From NCBI RefSeq assembly GCF_000829055.1, contig NZ_AP012544.1, positions 1,302,001 to 1,366,000 on the forward strand: a stretch of DNA of 64,000 bases, given 5' to 3'. A program made the position numbers and the translations under genes. Positions 9,386 to 19,840 of the stretch are shown piece after piece. The DNA is from Lacticaseibacillus casei DSM 20011 = JCM 1134 = ATCC 393. GTDB lineage: Bacteria > Bacillota > Bacilli > Lactobacillales > Lactobacillaceae. Below the pieces are notes generated by a model. It was not told the DNA's origin and ran no database searches. It saw only the letters and a program-made list of their open reading frames with translations. The stretch's first letter is position 1. Each line of letters starts with the position of its first letter.

Positions 9386-10795
9386 ATGGTAGAGGTTCAA
9401 ACACCTAAACAAATCGTTGAAAAACTTGACCAATATGTCATCGGTCAAGACGATGCCAAACGCGCCGTTGCGGTTGCCTTGTATAATCGCTATCGCCGGA
9501 TGCAGTTGTCACCCAAGATGCAAGAAGAAATCACGCCGAAGAACCTGTTGATGATTGGGCCAACCGGTGTCGGGAAAACGGAAATCGCCCGTCGATTAGC
9601 CAAAATTGTGGACGCACCATTTGTTAAAGTCGAAGCGACCAAATTCACGGAAGTCGGCTATGTCGGTCGGGATGTTGAATCCATGGTCCGTGATCTTGCT
9701 GAAACCGCAGTGGCGATGGAAGAAGAAAAGCAGTTCAAGAAAGTCCGCGTTCGCGCCGAAAAGGAAGCCAACAAACGCCTCGTTAAAATTTTGGTACCAG
9801 CGATTCGCAAAGAAAAGAACTCGAATCCGATGGCTGAAATGATGAACATGTTACAAGGCATGCAAAACGGCAAGACACCTGCTGCTGACGATGCCGATGC
9901 TGGTGGCGAAGTGACCGATGACATTCGGAACAAACGCCTGAGTGTCGCTGAACAGCTGGAGAAAGGCTTGCTAGAGGATCGGGAAATTACCGTTGCCGTC
10001 AACGACGAGAAAAAAGGCGGCGGCATGAGTGATATGTACGGCCAAATGGGGATTGACTTAAGTGATACGATTGGTGCGTTAATGCCCAAGAAAAAAGTCG
10101 AGCGCACCATGACCGTTAAGGAAGCCCGCGAAATCTTCATTAAAGAAGAGTCGGATAAGCTGGTCAACCATGCCGATATTTATCACGACGCCATCCAGAG
10201 TGCCGAAAACAATGGCATTATCTTTATTGACGAAATTGATAAAATCGCAGCAGGCGACAAGCATACCAGTGGTGAAGTTTCTCGCGAAGGGGTTCAACGC
10301 GATATTTTGCCAATCGTCGAAGGCTCGCAGATTAACACCAAGTATGGGCCAATTAACACGGATCATATTTTGTTTATCGGTTCAGGGGCATTTGCCGAAG
10401 CCAAACCGAGTGATTTAATTGCTGAATTACAAGGTCGGTTCCCGATTCGGGTTGAACTAAAGGATCTGACTGAAGAAGATTTTGTACGGATTCTGACCGA
10501 ACCGGACAATGCGTTGATTAAGCAATATATTGCCTTGATCGGTGCTGACGGCGTGAAAATCACGTTTACCAAGGAAGCCGTTAATCGGATTGCCGAAATT
10601 GCCACGCAGGTTAATCACGATACCGATAATATCGGCGCGCGGCGGTTGGCAACCATCTTGGAGAAGCTATTGGAAGATGTGCTTTACGAAGGTCCGGATA
10701 TGGCAATGGGCAGTGTGACGGTGACCCAGCAGTATGTCGATGATAAGATCGGCCATATCGCTGCCGATACGAACATGACCCGGTATATTTTGTAA
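9386..10795 (+). CDS. hslU: HslU ATPase subunit (ClpY)
   Basis: AAA+ unfoldase that feeds substrates to HslV. Walker A is GPTGVGKT at residues 58-65, Walker B is GIIFIDEID, and the family pore-loop region GYVGRD follows Walker A. The I domain inserted in the middle (roughly residues 110-240) is Lys/Glu rich. The C-terminal residues YIL match the tail that docks into HslV. 469 aa. ACAGGAGGT precedes the ATG. Confidence 0.96.
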   Translation: MVEVQTPKQIVEKLDQYVIGQDDAKRAVAVALYNRYRRMQLSPKMQEEITPKNLLMIGPTGVGKTEIARRLAKIVDAPFVKVEATKFTEVGYVGRDVESMVRDLAETAVAMEEEKQFKKVRVRAEKEANKRLVKILVPAIRKEKNSNPMAEMMNMLQGMQNGKTPAADDADAGGEVTDDIRNKRLSVAEQLEKGLLEDREITVAVNDEKKGGGMSDMYGQMGIDLSDTIGALMPKKKVERTMTVKEAREIFIKEESDKLVNHADIYHDAIQSAENNGIIFIDEIDKIAAGDKHTSGEVSREGVQRDILPIVEGSQINTKYGPINTDHILFIGSGAFAEAKPSDLIAELQGRFPIRVELKDLTEEDFVRILTEPDNALIKQYIALIGADGVKITFTKEAVNRIAEIATQVNHDTDNIGARRLATILEKLLEDVLYEGPDMAMGSVTVTQQYVDDKIGHIAADTNMTRYIL

Positions 10796-10834
10796 GGCAA
10801 CCCGTGGAGAACTGTAGATAAAGGATGAGGATGT

Positions 10835-11713
10835 ATGGTAACGATTGCAAATGACTTTTTGACCATTGACATCAGTCGGCATGGTGCCGAGCTGACTAGT
10901 ATCAAGGATAACCTGACTGGGCGTGAGCGTCTGTGGCAGGCTGATCCGGAAGTCTGGCCGCGGCACGCACCGGTGTTATTCCCGATTGTCGGGGCACTGG
11001 CTGATGACCAATATCATTATGCTGGCAAAACTTACCACATGACCCAGCATGGCTTTGCCCGTGATCGTGATTTCACAGTCGTGTCGGCAACGCCTTTTAA
11101 GGCCAGCCTTGTTCTTAAAGATGACGACAAGACGCGTGCCATGTATCCCTTTGCGTTTCGTCTGATTATCACCTATGCATTGGAAAATAATAACCTACAC
11201 GTTACTTACCATGTCGATAATCCAGACAAAACGGCCCCTTTATACTTCAGTGTTGGCGGACACCCTGGTTTCAAAGTGCCAATGACAGCAGATACGCAGT
11301 TTACGGATTATTACATGAACTTCAACCCGCGCAAGTCGCTGGTTCAAATTCCGCTGGTCGCTGGTAAAGGTGTGGATTATCCGCACCGAACCCTGGCCGC
11401 AACTGATGCCAATCTGGCGCTGACCCATGAGACGTTTAAAAACGATGCGCTCATCTTCGCACCGCTTGGCAAGACTTCGTTTAATCTGCTTTCGGACAAA
11501 ACCAAACATGGTGTGAGTGTCACCATGACAGACACACCTTACTTAGGCGTTTGGAGTCCGTACCCTAAGACCGGTGAGTTTGTTTGCATTGAGCCTTGGT
11601 GGGGCATCGCAGATACGATTGGCACGACCGGCGATTTCACCAAGAAGCTGGGCATCAATCGTCTCGAACCGGGAACGGCGTTTGAAAAGGGCTACACAAT
11701 CAGCATTTTTTAA
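10835..11713 (+). CDS. Aldose 1-epimerase family protein (LacX-like)
   Basis: Galactose-mutarotase superfamily protein of the LacX/YphB type, 292 aa. Conserved family parts are ELTSIKD, WPRHAPVLFPIVG, the His-bearing MTQHGFARD, and SVGGHPGFKVP; GEFVCIEPWWGIAD carries the usual catalytic Glu. Probably interconverts sugar anomers, but the natural substrate of this subgroup is not known. Starts 39 bp after hslU with AAAGGATGAGG upstream, so it may be read through from hslVU. A strong bidirectional terminator follows. Confidence 0.8.
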   Translation: MVTIANDFLTIDISRHGAELTSIKDNLTGRERLWQADPEVWPRHAPVLFPIVGALADDQYHYAGKTYHMTQHGFARDRDFTVVSATPFKASLVLKDDDKTRAMYPFAFRLIITYALENNNLHVTYHVDNPDKTAPLYFSVGGHPGFKVPMTADTQFTDYYMNFNPRKSLVQIPLVAGKGVDYPHRTLAATDANLALTHETFKNDALIFAPLGKTSFNLLSDKTKHGVSVTMTDTPYLGVWSPYPKTGEFVCIEPWWGIADTIGTTGDFTKKLGINRLEPGTAFEKGYTISIF

Positions 11714-11741
11714 TTCGGTAGGATAGCTGGTGATCGATAAC

Positions 11742-11773
11742 AAAAAGACATCCAACAGGGGATGTCTTTTTGC
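11742..11773. terminator. Bidirectional terminator between the epimerase gene and plsY
   Basis: A perfect 12-bp stem AAAAAGACATCC / GGATGTCTTTTT with a six-base loop gives T-runs on both strands. It serves the converging epimerase gene (+) and plsY (-). Confidence 0.9.
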
Positions 11774-11792
11774 GTGGTATATTTTGTGTTCT

Positions 11793-12416
11793 TTACTGCT
11801 GGCGATGGTGTTGCCGTAAGTAAAGGCCGAGGCCAAATGGGACCATGTTCTCGTCGCCCGCTTTGATGCGCTTAAAATTGGCCCGATGTTTAATGAAGAA
11901 AACGACAAGCAGACCGCAAGCCACGGTGGTCAGCAACCAGTCGTGATAAACAAGCGACCAGCAGGTGATAATGACCATGCCAAGTGTACTGGCGACACTG
12001 ACCATGGACGTTAGCAAGATCAGACTAAACCAGATAGCAAAGGCAATGAAGAAAAATTCCGGATTATACGCCAGCAAAATGCCGGCACTCGTCGCCACTG
12101 CTTTGCCACCTTTGAAATGAATATAAATCGAAAAGGTATGACCTAAGACAGCCGCCAGCCCGACAATCAGAATCAGCCAGTGGTGGTCAATCCCAAACAA
12201 AATCGGTAAACTGGCTGACAACGTTCCTTTTAGAATATCCAATAGCAACACCAGTGTTCCGCCAACCGGTCCTAGCATTCGATAAGCGTTGGTTGTCCCG
12301 ATATTATGGCTGCCACCTTTGCGGATGTCGGTATGATAAAATACTTTGCCAATCACCACACCAAACGGAATGGCACCAATGAAATAAGCGAGTATAAAAC
12401 AAAGCACAAGAACCAA
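11793..12416 (-). CDS. plsY: Acyl-phosphate:glycerol-3-phosphate acyltransferase PlsY
   Basis: Integral membrane enzyme that makes lysophosphatidic acid from acyl phosphate, the first step of phospholipid synthesis in Firmicutes. The family motifs are GGSHNIGTTNAYR (phosphate loop), GHTFSIYIHFKGGKAVATSAG, and the C-terminal KHRANFKRIKAGDENM. Five or so membrane helices. 207 aa. The TTG at 12416 has GGAGGGG seven bases upstream on the minus strand. It is divergent from parE, an arrangement also seen in other Bacilli. Confidence 0.93.
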   Translation of the reverse strand: MVLVLCFILAYFIGAIPFGVVIGKVFYHTDIRKGGSHNIGTTNAYRMLGPVGGTLVLLLDILKGTLSASLPILFGIDHHWLILIVGLAAVLGHTFSIYIHFKGGKAVATSAGILLAYNPEFFFIAFAIWFSLILLTSMVSVASTLGMVIITCWSLVYHDWLLTTVACGLLVVFFIKHRANFKRIKAGDENMVPFGLGLYLRQHHRQQ

Positions 12417-12490
12417 GTGTGCCCCTCCTCTCAGACTTAAAAACTATTTTAGCATTTTTGACTTTTGAGTGATACGCCGTTAAAATAATG

Positions 12491-12504
12491 CGAACACACA
12501 TTCG
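12491..12504. promoter_or_regulatory. Candidate LexA (SOS) box between plsY and parE
   Basis: CGAACACACATTCG matches the Gram-positive LexA consensus CGAAC-RNRY-GTTYG at all but one position. It is 75 bp from the plsY start and 224 bp from parE. I recall that parEC belongs to the LexA regulon of B. subtilis, which lends some support; binding here is inference. The rest of this 260-bp gap shows no clear -35/-10 pair. Confidence 0.4.
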
Positions 12505-12727
12505 ATTTGCAATAATGGGTTAAATGCCCTAGAGAAACGTCAACGCAGACTTTTTATGGACGTAAAGGCTACACTGGAAATACGTTGTTCGTAAAGCAGC
12601 TGTGTGCGAATGTTGGCTGAGATCGCCCTTGTGCCGTTTTCTAAGCATTTTTTAGTCATGCTTTGTTCGCGCTCTGCGGGTGCGTGGTGTATTCTATAAA
12701 TTAGTTGTTTCAAAAAGGGAGTTTATT

Positions 12728-14740
12728 ATGGACAAAGCAACGCAAGCATATAATGATTCATCCATTCAGGTGCTGCACGGCCTGGAAGCCGTTCGCAAGC
12801 GGCCTGGGATGTATATTGGTTCCACCGATGGCCGCGGGTTGCACCACTTGGTTTATGAAATCGTGGATAACTCAGTCGATGAAGCGCTCGCGGGGTTTGG
12901 GGACGAAATCAATGTAACCATTCACGCCGATAATTCAGTTACCGTGCAGGATCACGGACGGGGGATGCCGACGGGGATGCATCCCAGCGGCAAGCCGACG
13001 ATTGAAGTGATCCTAACGGTGCTGCACGCCGGCGGGAAGTTTAACCAAAACAGCTATAAAACGTCAGGCGGTCTGCACGGGGTTGGGTCCAGTGTCGTGA
13101 ATGCCTTATCTGAATCACTGACCGTGAGGATTGTCCGCGACAAACGGGCTTTTGAGGAGCACTTCATCAACGGTGGTCATCCGGACGGTGGTTTGCAAAA
13201 GCTGGGTAAGGTGAATGAGCCAAATGGCACCACGATCACCTTCAAACCGGATCCGACGATTTTCCAGACCACGGTTTTCAACTATGATACACTCGCTGAA
13301 CGGTTGCGCGAATCAGCCTTTTTGCTGAAAAATATTACGATTAACTTAATTGACGAGCGCACCGGCAAACGCGATCAGTATCACTATCCGGATGGCTTGG
13401 TGAGTTTCGTTAAGTATCTGAATGAAGGTAAAGATGCCTTGTCGCAAGTCATCAATTTTGAAGGCAAGAAAGACGGCATTGTGGTTGACTTTGCCGGCCA
13501 ATATAATGATGGCTATTCCGAAAATATTATTTCCTTCGTTAACAATGTGCGCACCGGAGATGGCGGCACGCACGAAATCGGCCTGCGTAGTGGGATGACC
13601 CGAGCGTTTAATGAGTTCGCACGCAAAGTCGGCTTGTTGAAAGACAGGGATAAGAACCTTGAAGGCAGTGATGTTCGGGAAGGCTTCGCCGGTATTTTAA
13701 GCGTGCGGATTCCTGAAGAAATCCTGCAGTTTGAAGGCCAGACAAAAGGCAAACTGGGTACCCCGCAAGCTCGCACAGTTGTCGACGGTATTGTTTACGA
13801 AAATCTTTCCACGTTTTTGATGGAAAATGGGGAAGAGTCCCAGGAACTCGTACGTAAGGCGATTAAGGCCAGGGATGCCCGCGAAGCAGCGCGTAAGGCG
13901 CGTGATGACAGTCGGACCGGTCGTAAGCGAAAAAAAGATCAGGGGCTGCTTTCCGGTAAGTTAACGCCGGCACAAACCAAAAATCCTAAACGCAATGAAC
14001 TTTACCTAGTCGAAGGGGATTCGGCCGGCGGTTCTGCTAAACAAGGGCGAGATCGTAAGTTCCAGGCGATTTTACCGTTGCGTGGGAAAGTCCTGAATAC
14101 GCAAAAGGCCAAGCTGCAGGATATCGTTAAGAACGAAGAAATCAATACGATGATCTACACAATCGGTGCCGGTGTCGGGGCGGATTTTGACATCCAGCAG
14201 GCAAACTACAACAAGATCATTATCATGACCGATGCGGATACCGATGGCGCGCATATTCAGATTCTGTTGCTGACGTTCTTTTATCGGTACATGCGCCCGT
14301 TGATTGATGCCGGACGGGTTTATATTGCGTTACCGCCGTTATATCGGCTGCAAAAAGGTGCTGGGGCTAAAACCAAGATCAGCTATGCCTGGACCGATGA
14401 AGAGCTGGCTAAGGAAACCAAAGCCATGGGGAAGGGCTATACGCTGACTCGCTTCAAAGGACTTGGGGAAATGAACGCTGATCAGTTGTGGGAAACCACT
14501 ATGAATCCAGAGACGCGCACGTTGATTCGGGTGCGGATTGACGACGCCCAGTTAGCCGAACGGCGCGTGACGACTTTGATGGGGGATCGGGTCGAACCCC
14601 GGCGTGAATGGATTGAACATCATGTTAAGTTTGACATGGATGACGACGGTAGTATTTTGGAAACACCGACAGCTAATCACGAAAAGTTGCAGTTTGGTGC
14701 CAAGCAAATCGTTAAACAGTTAGACAAGAAAGGAAAGTAA
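12728..14740 (+). CDS. parE: DNA topoisomerase IV subunit B
   Basis: ATPase subunit of topoisomerase IV, which unlinks daughter chromosomes. GHKL ATPase motifs: EIVDNSVDEALAG, DHGRGMP, GGLHGVGSSVVNALS. TOPRIM motifs: LVEGDSAGGSAKQGR and IMTDADTDGAHI. 670 aa. The ATG at 12728 follows AAAGGGAG; the GTG at 12680 is too far from any ribosome binding site. The gene is six bases ahead of parC. Its short length and pairing with parC, rather than gyrA, mark it as ParE. Confidence 0.95.
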   Translation: MDKATQAYNDSSIQVLHGLEAVRKRPGMYIGSTDGRGLHHLVYEIVDNSVDEALAGFGDEINVTIHADNSVTVQDHGRGMPTGMHPSGKPTIEVILTVLHAGGKFNQNSYKTSGGLHGVGSSVVNALSESLTVRIVRDKRAFEEHFINGGHPDGGLQKLGKVNEPNGTTITFKPDPTIFQTTVFNYDTLAERLRESAFLLKNITINLIDERTGKRDQYHYPDGLVSFVKYLNEGKDALSQVINFEGKKDGIVVDFAGQYNDGYSENIISFVNNVRTGDGGTHEIGLRSGMTRAFNEFARKVGLLKDRDKNLEGSDVREGFAGILSVRIPEEILQFEGQTKGKLGTPQARTVVDGIVYENLSTFLMENGEESQELVRKAIKARDAREAARKARDDSRTGRKRKKDQGLLSGKLTPAQTKNPKRNELYLVEGDSAGGSAKQGRDRKFQAILPLRGKVLNTQKAKLQDIVKNEEINTMIYTIGAGVGADFDIQQANYNKIIIMTDADTDGAHIQILLLTFFYRYMRPLIDAGRVYIALPPLYRLQKGAGAKTKISYAWTDEELAKETKAMGKGYTLTRFKGLGEMNADQLWETTMNPETRTLIRVRIDDAQLAERRVTTLMGDRVEPRREWIEHHVKFDMDDDGSILETPTANHEKLQFGAKQIVKQLDKKGK

Positions 14741-14746
14741 AAGCCA

Positions 14747-17194
14747 TTGGCCAATCAGATTCAGGAGTTGACCTTAGAAGAGGTCATGGGCGACCGGTTT
14801 GGCCGGTACTCGAAATACATCATTCAAGAGCGGGCATTGCCGGATGTCCGTGATGGGTTAAAGCCGGTTCAGCGCCGAATTTTGTTTGCGATGAATCAGG
14901 ATGGCAACACTTATGACAAAGGTTTTCGTAAATCGGCTAAAAGTGTCGGTAATGTTATGGGTAACTATCATCCACATGGCGATAGTTCGATTTATGAAGC
15001 AATGGTCCGGCTCAGCCAAGACTGGAAGCTGCGGGCACCGTTGATTCAAATGCACGGTAATAACGGTTCGATGGACGGGGATCCGCCTGCCGCAATGCGG
15101 TACACGGAAGCGCGTCTGAGCAAGATCAGTAAAGAAATGCTGGCGGATATCGACAAAGAGACTGTGGACATGGTCCTTAATTTCGATGACACGGCCCAAG
15201 AACCAACTGTACTACCGGCTGGATTTCCTAATTTGCTAGTCAACGGGGCCACCGGTATTTCCGCTGGTTACGCGACCGAAATTCCGCCGCATAACTTGCG
15301 CGAAGTAGTGGATGCCATTTTGTACTTGTTAAAGCACCCGCAAGCCGACTTAAATGACTTGATGCAATATGTAAAGGGTCCTGATTTTCCGACCGGCGGG
15401 ATTATTCAAGGACTTGACGGCATCAAGCAAGCATATGAAACCGGCCGCGGCAAGATTGTGGTGCGTTCACGCACGCATATCGAAACCATGCGTGGCGGAC
15501 GGGAAAAGATTGTTGTCACCGAGATTCCTTACGATGTCAATAAAGCCTTAATGATCAAGAAAATTGACGAACTGCGCCTTAACAAGAAAGTCGATGGCAT
15601 CGCAGAAGTTCGGGATGAAAGTGACCGTTTTGGTTTAAGCGTTGTCATTGAGCTGAAGAAAGAAGCCGACGCCCAAGGCATTTTGAATTATCTGTTCAAA
15701 AATACCGACCTGCAGATCACTTATAACTTTAATATGGTTGCCATCGCCGATATGCAGCCAAAACTGCTAGGTTTAAAGCCGATGCTGGAAGCGTATGTTG
15801 CCCATCGCCGTGATGTCGTCACTCGCCGCACGCGGTATGAACTGAACAAAGCACAGGCACGGCAGCATATTGTTGAAGGCCTGATCAAGATGCTGTCGAT
15901 TTTGGATCAGGTGATCGCGGCAATTCGTGCTTCTAAGGATAAAGGCGATGCCAAGCGTAATCTGGTTAAGCAGTTTGACTTTTCTGAAGCGCAAGCAGAA
16001 GCTATCGTGTCTTTGCAGCTGTATCGCCTGACCAATACCGATATTACTGCCTTGCAAAACGAAGCGGCCCAACTGGCTAAGGCTATCGCTGGTTATCAGG
16101 ATATTCTGGCGCGGCCGGCCGCGCGTGATCGGGTCATTGAGCAGGAACTCAAGCGGATTGCCAAGGAATACGGGGACGATCGCCGTAGCAGTATCCAGGC
16201 TAAAATTGAAACGCTTGAAGTTGCAACGACGGTGACGGTTGCTGATGAGCCAGTTATGGTTCAAGTATCACGGGATGGCTACGTCAAGCGCAGTTCGTTG
16301 CGCAGTTACCAGGCCGTTGACCCTGACGATAACGGGCTCAAAGCGAATGATTTGGCCATTTTCACGGGTGAGTTGCGCACGCTGCAGCACCTTTATATTG
16401 TGACCAATGCCGGGAACATCATTTATCGGCCGGTTTACGAAATCGGTGATGCCCGCTGGAAAGATACTGGCGAGCACTTAAGCCAGACGGTCGGACTGGG
16501 CACTGATGAAAAGGTATTGGCAGTCTTTGCCTTTGATCAGCTGGACATTGCCGGTAGTTTTGTTCTTGGTTCCAGTGATGGCTATATTAAACAGACAGCG
16601 CTGAGTGATTTACAGCCGCAGCGAACTTACAAACGCAAACCGATGCTGGCTATGAAGCTCAAGACGGCCGGTGCAGTGGTCACGAATGCTTATTTCACCA
16701 CTGATCAGTCGCAAGATGTTTTTGTTGTCAGTCGGCACGCATATGGATTAACATTTCCGTTAGCTGATGTTTCGACTGTTGGCGCACGGGCAACCGGCGT
16801 TAAAAGTATGGATCTAAAACCGGAAGACGAGGTTGTTAACTTCATTCTGGTTAAAGACCCGCAAAGTGCGGTGGTCGGGATTCTGACCCAACGCGGCGCC
16901 TTCAAACGGATGGCATTAAGTGAAGTCGGCGAAATGAGTCGGGCTCGACGCGGTCTGCTGGTCTTGCGCGAGCTTAAGCGTGATCCGCATCGCATCGTCG
17001 CCATGATGGCAGTGGACGAGGATACCCGTTTGGACGTGTTGACCGATGCTGACAAAGTTGTCACGCTTACGCCGAGCCAACACCCAACCGGTGATCGTTA
17101 CTCCAATGGGTCATTCGTCATTGATACGGATGTTCAAGGGACGCCGGTCTTTGTCCGTACCCGCGAAGAGATTCCAGAAAAAAATGAACAATAG
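14747..17194 (+). CDS. parC: DNA topoisomerase IV subunit A
   Basis: Breakage-reunion subunit of topoisomerase IV. The catalytic tyrosine is Y119 (AAMRYTEARLS). The quinolone-resistance region reads HPHGDSSIYEAM at residues 75-86, with Ser80 and Glu84, the unmutated residues at the usual resistance positions. The C-terminal beta-pinwheel repeats begin after about residue 500. 815 aa. It starts with TTG, with AAAGGA about 13 nt upstream, six bases after parE. A strong terminator follows. Confidence 0.95.
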   Translation: MANQIQELTLEEVMGDRFGRYSKYIIQERALPDVRDGLKPVQRRILFAMNQDGNTYDKGFRKSAKSVGNVMGNYHPHGDSSIYEAMVRLSQDWKLRAPLIQMHGNNGSMDGDPPAAMRYTEARLSKISKEMLADIDKETVDMVLNFDDTAQEPTVLPAGFPNLLVNGATGISAGYATEIPPHNLREVVDAILYLLKHPQADLNDLMQYVKGPDFPTGGIIQGLDGIKQAYETGRGKIVVRSRTHIETMRGGREKIVVTEIPYDVNKALMIKKIDELRLNKKVDGIAEVRDESDRFGLSVVIELKKEADAQGILNYLFKNTDLQITYNFNMVAIADMQPKLLGLKPMLEAYVAHRRDVVTRRTRYELNKAQARQHIVEGLIKMLSILDQVIAAIRASKDKGDAKRNLVKQFDFSEAQAEAIVSLQLYRLTNTDITALQNEAAQLAKAIAGYQDILARPAARDRVIEQELKRIAKEYGDDRRSSIQAKIETLEVATTVTVADEPVMVQVSRDGYVKRSSLRSYQAVDPDDNGLKANDLAIFTGELRTLQHLYIVTNAGNIIYRPVYEIGDARWKDTGEHLSQTVGLGTDEKVLAVFAFDQLDIAGSFVLGSSDGYIKQTALSDLQPQRTYKRKPMLAMKLKTAGAVVTNAYFTTDQSQDVFVVSRHAYGLTFPLADVSTVGARATGVKSMDLKPEDEVVNFILVKDPQSAVVGILTQRGAFKRMALSEVGEMSRARRGLLVLRELKRDPHRIVAMMAVDEDTRLDVLTDADKVVTLTPSQHPTGDRYSNGSFVIDTDVQGTPVFVRTREEIPEKNEQ

Positions 17195-17203
17195 ATTGAA
17201 GGG

Positions 17204-17240
17204 TAGCCGTTCCTGTATTAATACAGGAACGGCTATTTTT
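17204..17240 (+). terminator. Terminator after parEC
   Basis: A 15-bp perfect inverted repeat, TAGCCGTTCCTGTAT and its inverse, followed by TTTTT. Confidence 0.92.
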
Positions 17241-17361
17241 GCTTATTGTAGTACAGATAAGTTGTGCACGATTTATCAAATTCGCGGTCTGCTAATTTTT
17301 ATGAAACAGTTAAGTACACTAAAAAAACAAAAGAACCCCTGTTATATAGGCGATAAAACGC

Positions 17362-17389
17362 TTGCATAGATCCCGCACCGTGTTATACT
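17362..17389 (+). promoter_or_regulatory. Promoter of pflB
   Basis: TTGCAT at 17362-17367 and TATACT at 17384-17389 with a 16-bp spacer, about 50 bp ahead of the pflB start. The preceding 120 bp (17245-17361) hold no gene. A half-site resembling a CcpA cre (AAAACGCTTGCA) overlaps the -35 box but lacks the left TG, so I do not call it. Confidence 0.65.
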
Positions 17390-17440
17390 GAGTTTGCAAG
17401 AACTGTCACATCTGTAATTCACTTTAGGAGGCAAACACCT

Positions 17441-19702
17441 ATGAAACAGCTTGACGAAACCAAAGTTCCTAATTATTGGGAAGGCTTTAACGGCGGTGAC
17501 TGGCAAGAAGAAATCAATGTGCGCGATTTTATCGAGCATAACCTGAACCAATATGATGGGGACGAGAGTTTCCTTGCTGGCCCCACTGAAGCAACAACTG
17601 TTTTGAACAATCAGGTTCTGAACTTGAAGAAGCAAGAACGTGCCAATGGCGGCGTTTTGGATGCAGACAACAACATTCCATCAACCATTACGTCACATGG
17701 CCCTGGCTATCTCAACAAAGATCTCGAAAAGATTGTCGGTGTTCAAACCGACAAGCCATTCAAACGTGCATTCATGCCGTTTGGTGGTATTCGGATGGCA
17801 GAAGATGCGTTGAAAGCTTATGGCTTCGAAACCGATCCTGCCGAACACAAGATTTTCACCGAATATCGTAAAACCCATAACCAAGGCGTTTTTGATGCTT
17901 ATACACCAGAAATGCGCAAGGCTCGTCACTACAAGATCGTGACTGGGTTGCCTGATGCTTATGGCCGTGGCCGAATCGTCTCAGACTTCCCACGGATTGC
18001 CATCTATGGTATTGATCGGTTGATGGAAGAAAAGGTGAACGACTACAACCTGACCGGCGATGGCGAAATGACCGATGATGTCATCAAACTGCGCGAAGAA
18101 ATTAACGAACAATATCGTGCGTTGAACGATATGAAGAAAATGGCTAAAGAATATGGCTATGACATTTCTCGGCCAGCTGCAAACGCTCAAGAAGCCGTTC
18201 AATGGATTTACTTTGGCTATCTGGCAGCCGTTAAGACGCAAAATGGTGCGGCGATGTCCGTTGGCCGGATCGATACGGTTATCGATGCCTACATTCAACG
18301 GGATATGCGTCTCGGCAAGTTAAACGAAGAACAGACTCAGGAACTGATTGATCATTTGGTTATGAAATTGCGGATGGTTCGGTTCATTCGGACTGAAGAA
18401 TATAATTCACTCTTCTCCGGCGATCCGATCTGGGCAACCCTGTCCTTGGCTGGCATGGGTAATGATGGTCGGCATCATGTCACCAAGACCGCTTTCCGGT
18501 TCCTGAAGACCTTAGACAACATGGGTGCAGCACCGGAACCAAACATTACGTTGTTGTGGAGCGAACGCTTGCCAGAAGGCTTCAAGCGCTACGCAACTGA
18601 AGTCTCCATCCAAAGTTCAACCATTCAATACGAAAATGATGATCTGATGCGTAACGAATGGGGCACGGACTATTATGGCATCGCTTGCTGTGTATCCGCA
18701 CAGCCGATCGCTGACGGCGTTCAGTACTTTGGCGCTCGGGCTAACCTGGCAAAGACCGTTTTATATGCCATCAATGGTGGTAAAGACGAAATCCAGGAAG
18801 CACAAGTGGGTCCTGAATATGAACCAATCACCAGTGATTACATCGATTACGACGAATTCATGAAGAAGTTCGACAAGATGATGGACTGGCTAGCTGACGT
18901 TTATGTTAATGCGCTGAATGTCATTCACTACATGCATGACAAGTATTACTACGAAGCAGCACAATTGGCATTGAAGGACACCCGCCTGAACCGGACTTTT
19001 GCCACTGGGATTTCAGGTCTCTCCCATGCGGTTGATTCCATCAGCGCTATCAAGTATGGTCACGTTAAAGTGATTCGCGATGAAAATGGTATTGCGGTTG
19101 ACTTTGTTGCTGACAACGACGACTATCCGCGTTATGGTAACAATGACGATCGGGCCGACAACATCGCTAAGTGGTTGGTGAAGACCTTCTACAATAAGAT
19201 GAACACCCATCATCTGTATCGCGGTGCCAAGTTGAGTACCAGTGTTCTGACCATCACCTCCAACGTGGTTTATGGTAAGAACACCGGGACAACACCAAAC
19301 GGCCGTCAGAAAGGCGAACCATTCTCACCAGGTGCCAACCCGGCATACGGCGCAGAAAAGAACGGTGCTTTGGCTTCCTTGATGTCCACCGCTAAGATTC
19401 CGTATCACTACGCAACTGACGGTATCAGCAACACGTTCGGGGTTACACCAAATACCCTGGGACATGATGATGAAACCCGTAAGGATACCTTGGTTCACAT
19501 GGTCGACGGTTATATGGAGAACAGCGGCATGCATCTAAACATCAACGTCTTCAACAAGGAAACGTTGATCGATGCACAGAAGCACCCAGAAGAATACCCA
19601 ACCTTAACTGTCCGGGTTTCAGGCTATTGCGTATACTTCGCGGACCTGACAAAGGAACAGCAGGATGACGTTATCGCACGGACATTCTTCGACGAAATGT
19701 AA
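17441..19702 (+). CDS. pflB: Pyruvate formate-lyase (formate C-acetyltransferase)
   Basis: Glycyl-radical enzyme that splits pyruvate plus CoA into formate and acetyl-CoA during anaerobic growth. The thiyl pair is C416-C417 in [10 protein letters not shown]. The glycyl radical residue is G728 in RVSGYCVYF near the C-terminus; E. coli has SGYAV, so the residue two after the glycine is Cys here rather than Ala. 753 aa, normal. TTAGGAGGC precedes the ATG. pflA follows after two hairpins. Confidence 0.96.
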   Translation: MKQLDETKVPNYWEGFNGGDWQEEINVRDFIEHNLNQYDGDESFLAGPTEATTVLNNQVLNLKKQERANGGVLDADNNIPSTITSHGPGYLNKDLEKIVGVQTDKPFKRAFMPFGGIRMAEDALKAYGFETDPAEHKIFTEYRKTHNQGVFDAYTPEMRKARHYKIVTGLPDAYGRGRIVSDFPRIAIYGIDRLMEEKVNDYNLTGDGEMTDDVIKLREEINEQYRALNDMKKMAKEYGYDISRPAANAQEAVQWIYFGYLAAVKTQNGAAMSVGRIDTVIDAYIQRDMRLGKLNEEQTQELIDHLVMKLRMVRFIRTEEYNSLFSGDPIWATLSLAGMGNDGRHHVTKTAFRFLKTLDNMGAAPEPNITLLWSERLPEGFKRYATEVSIQSSTIQYENDDLMRNEWGTDYYGIACCVSAQPIADGVQYFGARANLAKTVLYAINGGKDEIQEAQVGPEYEPITSDYIDYDEFMKKFDKMMDWLADVYVNALNVIHYMHDKYYYEAAQLALKDTRLNRTFATGISGLSHAVDSISAIKYGHVKVIRDENGIAVDFVADNDDYPRYGNNDDRADNIAKWLVKTFYNKMNTHHLYRGAKLSTSVLTITSNVVYGKNTGTTPNGRQKGEPFSPGANPAYGAEKNGALASLMSTAKIPYHYATDGISNTFGVTPNTLGHDDETRKDTLVHMVDGYMENSGMHLNINVFNKETLIDAQKHPEEYPTLTVRVSGYCVYFADLTKEQQDDVIARTFFDEM

Positions 19703-19720
19703 TCCAGTTAACTCAACATC

Positions 19721-19744
19721 AAAACAGGAAGTCATTCCTGTTTT
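19721..19744 (+). terminator. Hairpin after pflB
   Basis: AAAACAGGAA-GTCA-TTCCTGTTTT immediately downstream of the stop codon. Together with the next hairpin it should limit read-through into pflA. Confidence 0.75.
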
Positions 19745-19747
19745 GTC

Positions 19748-19779
19748 AAAAGACGGCAACGTTGCTGTTGCCGTTTTTT
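19748..19779 (+). terminator. Second terminator between pflB and pflA
   Basis: AAGACGGCAAC-GTTGCT-GTTGCCGTTTTTT, the stronger of two adjacent hairpins. pflA begins 62 bp later, so it may need its own promoter or depend on partial read-through. Confidence 0.8.
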
Positions 19780-19840
19780 GACAAACTGAAATGAAAATCG
19801 TTTGAAAACTATCAGCATACTAGCAGTGGAGGCGGCATAG

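Noticed and set aside
17355..17376. CcpA cre site at the pflB promoter
   Set aside because: Only the right half of the consensus matches; the left TG is missing.
19785..19800. cre-like ATGAAAATCGTTTGAAAA upstream of pflA
   Set aside because: The spacing is off by one base from the consensus, so the core CG does not align.
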